Of a stretch of 20,176 bases of DNA, positions 14,845 to 20,176 are shown in pieces. The position numbers and the translations under genes are program-made. This stretch comes from a virus. The stretch lies in IMG/VR virus record IMGVR_UViG_3300035698_002909, positions 1 to 20,176 of that record. The stretch is one strand, 5' to 3'. The notes beneath the pieces were generated by a model, which saw only the letters and a list, made by a program, of their open reading frames with translations, had not been told where the DNA came from and ran no database searches. Position 1 is the first letter of the stretch. Every line of letters starts with the position of its first letter.

Positions 14845-15358
14845 TGTTTGGAAGCTTCCTGTCTTGGAAATCTTTGACCGGGTGATAAAGAGGGGTGTTG
14901 TCTGCTGTTACGCCGAACTTCTTGAATCCGAAGTATTCCATAGCCTCTTCCTGGTAGGCTTTTATGTCTGCTATCTGTTCGGGTTTATAGTTGTCTTTGT
15001 TTAACAACATATTAGGGAAGTTAGACCAGTGAGGAAGTGACCAACAAAACCAGGTGTATTGCAGCTTTGGATCTGTTTTAAACACTGTGGTGTTAGGCTC
15101 TGGGTATGGTCTCTTTTCTGATGTGACCATACGGCGAAGGAGCACATTTGTCATCTGTGCATCCTTCTTCTCGTGAACTGTTATGTAAAAAGTCTTACCG
15201 TCATATGGATCGCTATTAATGCTTTCGTTCAGATCTTCCACGAAACCTTTTATCATTTCGTGGCCCATGTCACCAGCTACTACGGTTTCCCCAGTATTAG
15301 CTGCGTCTATAGATATCTGACCAACTGTATCACGATCGGCATATGCACTTTTACTCAT
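14837..15358 (-). CDS. Conserved-type phage protein of unknown role
   Basis: This is a 173-residue protein. A longer frame to 15463 exists, but its first 35 residues overlap, in another frame, the 56-residue gene. ATG 15358 (product starting MSKSAYADRDTV) overlaps that gene's stop and has AAGGGC before it. The core FYITVHEKKDAQMTNVLLRR, RPYPEPNTTVFKTD, QYTWFCWSLPHWSNF and a C-terminal helical part with EYFGFKKFGV suggest a compact folded protein. It resembles conserved proteins encoded between portal and scaffold in podovirus-like genomes, but I cannot name the family or its function. Confidence 0.6.
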   Translation of the reverse strand: MSKSAYADRDTVGQISIDAANTGETVVAGDMGHEMIKGFVEDLNESINSDPYDGKTFYITVHEKKDAQMTNVLLRRMVTSEKRPYPEPNTTVFKTDPKLQYTWFCWSLPHWSNFPNMLLNKDNYKPEQIADIKAYQEEAMEYFGFKKFGVTADNTPLYHPVKDFQDRKLPNNG

Positions 15359-15521
15359 AACGCCCTTTGTGAGCTTGTGAACGGATCTTACCAGCTTCTT
15401 TATCCATAGTGCGGTCTGTACGCTCCATGTACTGATTAGTTTTTCCCATTTCTTTACCTGCAAACTGTGCTTTGCTTGGCTGATAATCTTTGTCGCTCAT
15501 TGCGCCTTTATTGTATTTCAT
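15351..15521 (-). CDS. Small charged 56-residue protein after portal
   Basis: The product starts MKYNKGAMSDKDYQPSKAQF and ends SQAHKGRYE; it is rich in Lys, Gln, Arg and Asp/Glu and probably helical. ATG 15521 lies one base after the portal stop. AAGGGG, inside the portal end, serves as ribosome binding site, and the stop overlaps the next ATG by 8 bases. A second in-frame ATG at 15500 is possible but has a poorer signal. This compact fit with both neighbours supports the gene, although it is short. Function unknown. Confidence 0.6.
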   Translation of the reverse strand: MKYNKGAMSDKDYQPSKAQFAGKEMGKTNQYMERTDRTMDKEAGKIRSQAHKGRYE

Positions 15522-15522
15522 T

Positions 15523-17550
15523 TTAAACCCCTTGTGGTTGGTTATTTGTTACGGCTGTTGGTGTGACCTGTGCCTCTGGTTGCAGAGTTTGCAACACCAT
15601 TAGTTTTTGTTGCAACTGGTCTAAGTCCATACCTTCTAGCTCTTTTATAGCTTTTAAAACATTTAATAGCGAAGCCGTATCCTCTGTGTGAGCTCGTTTT
15701 ATCTTGTCTTCTGCGATAGCTATGTCTGTTTGGATTTTTGCTATGCGCTCCTGTCCAAGGCTTCGATCGCTTTGTGCCTTCGCTAATGTAGCTTCATTCT
15801 CAATTTGTATTTGCTGCTGCTGTTGCTGAGCTTGTTGCTGCTGTTGCTGTTGCTGCGCCTCTGCTGCCTTCTTCATCTTATCAATGATACGATCTTTGTT
15901 TTGTATCGTCATAGCTTCTACGATCTCATCTGATGGGAATTCCTCACCGAATCGTTGCTGCAATTCAAATAGCTGCGCAAGCTCAAGCTGCTGCTGTGTC
16001 TCCGTTAATACGCCTTGAACAATCTTAGCCCCGTACTTAAAGAAAGCCTTGTCGTCAAACTCTGGTGTTGGTTCTTCTCCGATAACTGACTTGACCTTGC
16101 CATAAGTCCAGAAGTTTTGGATCATCTCTATTATGATATCACCGCAGCGACGCTGTGACTCGTCCATCTGATCAAAGTACTTTTGTAGCGTTGTAAGACC
16201 TGACCCCTGGCGTAACACTGAAAGAACACCAGCTTTGTCGTCAATTGCGGAGCCTAACATCTCCTCGTTAACACCTGATATTTCACGCATGACACCTTTC
16301 AGCATGTCTTCCATCTGAAGCATTACAGGTGATGGCGGGATAATCTCCATTGGCTGGACATCGTTCATGTCCATCTTATCATTAATAACAAGAACACGGC
16401 CATTACCCTTGTTCATAGAGTCGTCGGGAGTTAGGAGTGCTCCCTTCTTAACCTTTAGACCTTGCTGTTGAGACGAAAGAATATCAAGGTCGGTAACCTT
16501 ACGCATATTGAATAGGAACTGCGCGTCACGCATATCCCTAACAAGCCCTTTGTACTTATAACCGTAATACGGTGTGTCTGGATTGAAGTTACCGTAAACC
16601 CCAACGTGGCTATACCTATCAAGTCCGTATGGCCTTTCTTCATCTACAATAACGCGATTGTTTACCCTTAAGCATCTTCGCACTGTCTGCTTAGGCTTCT
16701 TAATAATGCGAACCTTGTCGCCTAGCTGCTGAAGAACAATGCGAATATCTTCTTCGTCACCCTCTATCTCTTTTGTTTCTTCAGTGAGTGTATCAACAAC
16801 ATATGTAGCTTCTCTCTGAGATAGATACCAATATTCATCAAATGCCAGAATATTGTTTTTCATTAGGTTATAATTCTCAGGCATGTAGTAAAACTTGCCG
16901 TCTTGCTGACTGTTGCTAGCTGGTATCTCGTCAATCTGATCAGCAAAGTCTTTATAGTATAACTTAGCCTCTTCCCGAGAAAAGTATTGTCTTGTCCATA
17001 TATATCTACAGTCTGAGAGGTCTTTATTCCTGAAGTATGGATCAATGATTACAGACTTGAAATCTACATAGCGCATCTTGATCTCAGGAGAAATTGGATC
17101 TGTTGAGAAATCAGGGAATATACTAATCAATCCGAATCCCTGAACAATAGCACCCTGTTCAAATGCATCGCTATAAACCTCGTACCCACCATTCTTATGA
17201 ACATGGTAGAGGCATTTTGTGAACTGATCAGATGTTTGTTGAACTGGAGATATAACTGGTACACATATGGTGGACTTACGATTCTTTCTTTGGTGACCCG
17301 ATACCATCATCACAGAAGCGTGGGTCAAATTGAAGTTGAACATCTTCTTCTTCATGTTATACCCGGATGGGTATAAAGAACCCCAAACATCCGGATCACC
17401 TAGATATGTACGCTGGTCCATGTCGGCCTGGTTCCACTGAGTCTGCAGGTTGGTGATGGAATCCTGGTAGTTTGAATCGATCATTTGACCGATTTCCCTG
17501 TCTTTCTCGGCTCCAGGCCAGAAGACTTGAGGATCACTGTTGCGAGGCAT
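15523..17550 (-). CDS. Portal protein, P22-like
   Basis: This is a 675-residue protein. It forms the dodecameric ring through which DNA enters and leaves the head. Features that match P22-type portals are the N-terminal helical part (DRTYLGD-like region QRTYLGDPDVWG), MVSGHQRKNRKS at about 83-94, the wing/stem segments with DPYFRNKDLSDCRYIWTRQY, and the conserved ISGVNEEMLG with QGSGLTTLQKYFD. At 566-580 there is a poly-Gln run broken by one Ala, followed by a long helical C-terminus (barrel-like) ending NNQPQGV. AGGGA lies 8 bases before the ATG. Terminase lies upstream, but the HNH gene on the other strand is inserted between them. Confidence 0.85.
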   Translation of the reverse strand: MPRNSDPQVFWPGAEKDREIGQMIDSNYQDSITNLQTQWNQADMDQRTYLGDPDVWGSLYPSGYNMKKKMFNFNLTHASVMMVSGHQRKNRKSTICVPVISPVQQTSDQFTKCLYHVHKNGGYEVYSDAFEQGAIVQGFGLISIFPDFSTDPISPEIKMRYVDFKSVIIDPYFRNKDLSDCRYIWTRQYFSREEAKLYYKDFADQIDEIPASNSQQDGKFYYMPENYNLMKNNILAFDEYWYLSQREATYVVDTLTEETKEIEGDEEDIRIVLQQLGDKVRIIKKPKQTVRRCLRVNNRVIVDEERPYGLDRYSHVGVYGNFNPDTPYYGYKYKGLVRDMRDAQFLFNMRKVTDLDILSSQQQGLKVKKGALLTPDDSMNKGNGRVLVINDKMDMNDVQPMEIIPPSPVMLQMEDMLKGVMREISGVNEEMLGSAIDDKAGVLSVLRQGSGLTTLQKYFDQMDESQRRCGDIIIEMIQNFWTYGKVKSVIGEEPTPEFDDKAFFKYGAKIVQGVLTETQQQLELAQLFELQQRFGEEFPSDEIVEAMTIQNKDRIIDKMKKAAEAQQQQQQQQAQQQQQQIQIENEATLAKAQSDRSLGQERIAKIQTDIAIAEDKIKRAHTEDTASLLNVLKAIKELEGMDLDQLQQKLMVLQTLQPEAQVTPTAVTNNQPQGV

Positions 17551-17582
17551 GTGTGTTATCCCTGTGTTCTTTCCGGTTTAAA

Positions 17583-17591
17583 TGATATAAT
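17583..17591 (+). promoter_or_regulatory. Extended -10 promoter of the HNH gene
   Basis: TGATATAAT holds a perfect TATAAT (17586-17591) with the TGn extension of extended -10 promoters; no good -35 box is visible. The predicted start, 7 bases after the hexamer, is 17598, the A of the ATG of the HNH gene. No Shine-Dalgarno sequence precedes that ATG, so the message is probably leaderless. Confidence 0.6.
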
Positions 17592-17597
17592 GCGTTC

Positions 17598-18140
17598 ATG
17601 AATTATTTATCACCTTTATATATTGCCAAGTTCTGGATGAAAGTTAAAGAAGATCCTGATTCCAAACCTATCCGCGATTCGTATAAATGGTACGGTAAAT
17701 GTTGGAATTGGACAGGATCCCTTCTTCAATCTGGTTATGGACGTTTTTATATAAATTCTCAATGCTTTAGAGCACATAGAGTATCATACTACCTTTATAC
17801 CGGAAGTGTATCAAAAGAAAAGTTAATATGCCACAGATGTGATAATCCAAGGTGTGTTAATCCGCTACATTTGTTTGAGGGTACTGCGAAAGATAACTCA
17901 ACAGACATGAAAATAAAAGGGAGAGGATCAAAGGGAAGGAAGTCTAAGTTATCGTCGTCAAAATACTATGGTGTTTTCTTAAGAAAAGAGAAAAAAACAA
18001 AAATATGGCGGTGCGTATTATCTCACAACTACAAGCAGTATAGACTTGGGGAGTTTGAAAACGCTGAAGAAGCTGCTAAAGTTTACGACGATGAGATAAA
18101 GAGACGCGGTTTTGATAAACCATTAAACTTTCCTGATTAG
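17598..18140 (+). CDS. HNH homing endonuclease with C-terminal AP2 domain
   Basis: This 180-residue protein is a free-standing homing endonuclease of the HNH-AP2 type. Residues 35-104 carry the HNH core: CWNWTG, AHRVSYYLYTG, ICHRCDNPRCVNPLHLFEGT and KDN, with His79, Asn88 and His91 as likely catalytic/metal residues and Cys81/Cys86 nearby. Residues 120-170 form an AP2-like DNA-binding domain (SKYYGVFLRKEKKTKIWRCV, then YRLGEFENAEEAAKVYDDEI). It is antisense to all its neighbours, and its stop overlaps the terminase stop by 4 bases (18137-18140). Such enzymes cut related genomes lacking the insertion and so spread; the target is probably in or near terminase or portal of relatives (inference). 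Confidence 0.9.
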   Translation: MNYLSPLYIAKFWMKVKEDPDSKPIRDSYKWYGKCWNWTGSLLQSGYGRFYINSQCFRAHRVSYYLYTGSVSKEKLICHRCDNPRCVNPLHLFEGTAKDNSTDMKIKGRGSKGRKSKLSSSKYYGVFLRKEKKTKIWRCVLSHNYKQYRLGEFENAEEAAKVYDDEIKRRGFDKPLNFPD

Positions 18141-20176
18141 TTATTCCAATAGGCGTTGACTGCCTCTATATCATTTGCTGGTGAGGATACACCCTGTACT
18201 TGCCTAAGACCCTCGGCTAAATACCTAATACTATCACACCCGTGACTTGCCCAGTTGTGAAGAGGCTTGTTTCCATAGACCTTTCTTTTGTCGTCCCATT
18301 CTCTATGATAATTCTCTAGAGCCTTGAGCAACGTACCACATTTTTTATTATCAATATGCACTCTTGAGGACATTATAACCTTTACCGCTTCGATTCCGTC
18401 TACTATGAAGCTCTTCTTTACAGTAGTTACAGGTATTTGCATGTCCTCTAGTATCTCTTTACGAGTCATTCCTGTAGACAACCCATCAACATGCTCTACA
18501 TCATGAGGGAATAGATGTGTGCCATATCGATACTTTTTATCATCTAGCAAACCTTTATACCAATTGAGAGTTTTGTTGCTATGTTCTTCGTAATCTATAA
18601 TCTTTATGCGGTCGCCATCCATCTGAAAGAAAATGATAGCAGTTGAGTCGTCCCAGCCAAGATCCCATGAGGTATGAACTAATTTGTATGGATCATAATC
18701 TATCTGGTATATTCTATCTTCTTCATACATTTTGGTTACAAGCTTGGCATAGAAAGCTCCATCTATTCCCCTGTCGAAGGAGCATAAATATTCCTGCTCT
18801 ACCAGCTCCTCACTCATACCCTCAAGAAGCTCTTTCTCTATGTCTTCTTCAGTTAAAACTCCGGTATCTTTGTAGGTAAGCTTCTCCACGAACCAATCAG
18901 GTTGAGTGTCTGCCATCTTATATAAGTCAAAGAAGTGGTTTCTTCCTCTAGGGGTGTTGTGACTAACAAAACCATTAGAGAAAAAGGAGTGTGTTTCTGG
19001 AATAACAAAATCAAACACTTCCGATTCGCTTTCTTCTATGCTTTTTATCTTTGAGAAGTACAGATTTTCTTTTAACAAAGACTCTATATATGGATGCTGT
19101 TTTATCTTGTTAAGTTTTTTAAGAAGTCTCCTGCTAATTCGGTTTGGATTTGTTACTATGTTTTTTGGAAGTTTATATCCAATAAGTTTATCTGTATTTA
19201 TTGGATAAATATTTCCTGACTCCTCACTACATGATGATTTTAGAAATTTAGAATTTTCTTGTTTGCGTGAGACCCTAAAACCTATTTCTCTATAAAATAT
19301 TTCTGAGAAATGGTTATTTATTTCTAAATTATAAATATCACTCCCAACTTTTACCCTCTTTGTTGGGGCTTTTCTCTCATAGATAATGGATGAAACAATA
19401 CCAAAGTTTAAAAGTATAACTTGAATTGTTTCTAGAAGAATCTTACATGATGATGTAAGCTTTATCCTTCCCCCTTTTTTCTCATTTGAATTGCTTGTTC
19501 CATCAGCATCAAACATCCCTTGAAGAAAGGCTTTCATTTGTAATTTAGTGCTGCCTAAAAGTTTTTCTGGAAATTCTTTATTTTTTGCTCCCTTTTTAAA
19601 CCCTAAAAAATTCAAAACTCTACATAATTCCATTGAACATAAACGGTGATGAGTACCATCTCTTTCCGGTTTAAACCCAATTGAGTGTAAAAAATCTATA
19701 ATATCCTTGTCTATATTCGCTACAATTACATAAGAATCTGAAAAGTAACCGTCACCATTTATCAAACCCATTAAATAGAAAAAATCTTCAGTGTGACAAA
19801 ATTCATCTATTTTGAATTTTACATGTCCATGCGTGTTGTGTTCAAACTCTGATAAATCTATTCCTGACCCCCAAACATCTTGGCTATATTGAATAGGAAT
19901 ATAATCACCAATTTTCAAATCTTTAGAAAAAATCCAATCCTCACCATTCCATAATCTATGAACTGGAGTACACTCAATGCTATACCCACAATTTAAAGTT
20001 ATCTTTAAAGTTTTCTGATTTCCCCCATAGTAAAAATCTGTGGCATTATTAAACCCGTTAAGACCCCATATATTTTTATTCAAATCGGAATATTCTTTTC
20101 TGGATTTGGAGACATTTTCAATCCTTTTTAAACCGTCTTCGGTAATCACTAATGTTTTCGGGTTCACACATGAGAT
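18137..20176 (-). CDS. terL: Terminase large subunit, intein-containing, N-terminal half outside window
   Basis: The frame is open to the right edge; an apparent GTG start at 20167 is really intein residue 2. The first visible residues are Ile-Ser, then Cys1 of the intein. After splicing, Ile-Ser joins TPRGRNHFFDLYK, the ATPase coupling motif of terminases (..S/T-T-P-x-G..). The 272-residue C-extein continues with the RNase H-like nuclease: TSWDLGWDDSTAII (first acidic motif), THLFPHDVEHVDG (middle acidic residue) and HNWASHGCDSIRYL (last acidic residue). It cuts and packages DNA into the prohead through the portal. The Walker A and B motifs would lie beyond the edge. The last codons overlap the convergent HNH gene. 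Confidence 0.9.
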   Translation of the reverse strand: MSCVNPKTLVITEDGLKRIENVSKSRKEYSDLNKNIWGLNGFNNATDFYYGGNQKTLKITLNCGYSIECTPVHRLWNGEDWIFSKDLKIGDYIPIQYSQDVWGSGIDLSEFEHNTHGHVKFKIDEFCHTEDFFYLMGLINGDGYFSDSYVIVANIDKDIIDFLHSIGFKPERDGTHHRLCSMELCRVLNFLGFKKGAKNKEFPEKLLGSTKLQMKAFLQGMFDADGTSNSNEKKGGRIKLTSSCKILLETIQVILLNFGIVSSIIYERKAPTKRVKVGSDIYNLEINNHFSEIFYREIGFRVSRKQENSKFLKSSCSEESGNIYPINTDKLIGYKLPKNIVTNPNRISRRLLKKLNKIKQHPYIESLLKENLYFSKIKSIEESESEVFDFVIPETHSFFSNGFVSHNTPRGRNHFFDLYKMADTQPDWFVEKLTYKDTGVLTEEDIEKELLEGMSEELVEQEYLCSFDRGIDGAFYAKLVTKMYEEDRIYQIDYDPYKLVHTSWDLGWDDSTAIIFFQMDGDRIKIIDYEEHSNKTLNWYKGLLDDKKYRYGTHLFPHDVEHVDGLSTGMTRKEILEDMQIPVTTVKKSFIVDGIEAVKVIMSSRVHIDNKKCGTLLKALENYHREWDDKRKVYGNKPLHNWASHGCDSIRYLAEGLRQVQGVSSPANDIEAVNAYWNN
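18956..20170 (-). mobile_element. Intein with LAGLIDADG homing endonuclease, in terL
   Basis: This 405-codon intein begins CVNPKTLVITEDG (block A, Cys1). Block B is GYSIECTPVHRLW with Thr68 and His71 (TxxH). Two LAGLIDADG motifs follow: YLMGLINGDGYF at about 132-143 and FLQGMFDADGTS at about 215-226. Block F is VFDFVIPETHSFFSNG (385-400) and block G ends FVSHN; the penultimate His404 and the terminal Asn405 are present, followed by Thr as +1 residue. All splicing residues and both endonuclease acidic motifs look intact, so splicing and homing activity are plausible. Two sampled 60-base lines inside are 18/60 and 20/60 G+C against 28/60 in a C-extein line, consistent with separate origin. Confidence 0.9.

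Noticed and set aside
15359-15463. N-terminal extension of the 173-residue gene
   Set aside because: The 35 extra residues overlap a better supported 56-residue gene in another frame and have no ribosome binding site.
15811-15855. CTG/TTG triplet run as a simple-sequence repeat element
   Set aside because: It is the mixed CAA/CAG coding of the portal poly-Gln segment, not a pure repeat; it is described with the gene.
20165-20167. GTG as start of the terminase frame
   Set aside because: The codon before it is TGT, the Cys1 of the intein, preceded by Ile-Ser of the N-extein; the frame is open to the edge.
1-20176. tRNA genes, CRISPR arrays, insertion sequences, attachment sites
   Set aside because: No cloverleaf, spaced direct-repeat array, transposase frame or integrase with core site was found by eye in either strand.

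Overview
The window is the structural half of a double-stranded DNA tailed phage or prophage genome of podovirus (short-tailed) type. It carries no host genes, so the host cannot be named. The sigma70-like promoters, the AGGAGG-type ribosome binding sites and the P22/T7-like nozzle architecture fit a Gram-negative bacterium, but that is inference. Almost all genes lie on the minus strand and are tightly packed, with ATGA or TAATG junctions and small overlaps, so they read from right to left.

Minus-strand order from the right edge: terminase large subunit (its N-terminal half is outside the window, and it is interrupted by a 405-residue LAGLIDADG intein), portal, a 56-residue protein, a 173-residue conserved protein, a 116-residue paralogue of a later capsid-module protein, scaffold, N4-gp56-type major capsid protein, a 338-residue beta-rich virion protein, a strong intrinsic terminator, a 43-residue very basic protein, a 122-residue conserved protein, head-tail adaptor, a 196-residue structural protein, a 947-residue tail nozzle protein, a 160-residue protein, three probable internal/ejection proteins (224, 464 and 361 residues) and a KTSC-like protein. 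After a small reverse-strand island comes a repeat-rich tail fibre that runs off the left edge. A promoter before the scaffold gene and the terminator after the 338-residue gene mark out a separate capsid transcription unit.

Two pieces lie on the plus strand against this flow. One is a free-standing HNH-AP2 homing endonuclease between terminase and portal, directly beside the intein-bearing gene. The other is a four-gene cassette at about 1.8-2.5 kb: a helix-turn-helix regulator followed by three tiny membrane proteins, two of them under 60 residues. Both plus-strand units appear to be leaderless: each has a -10 hexamer placed exactly 6 bases before its ATG and no ribosome binding site.

The main patterns worth a second look are the intein plus HNH pair at one locus, the reverse-strand cassette with its palindrome, the partial paralogue of the 338-residue protein, and two small beta-rich modules reused in several head and tail proteins. 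All functional names rest on reading motifs and gene order by eye; no database search was run.
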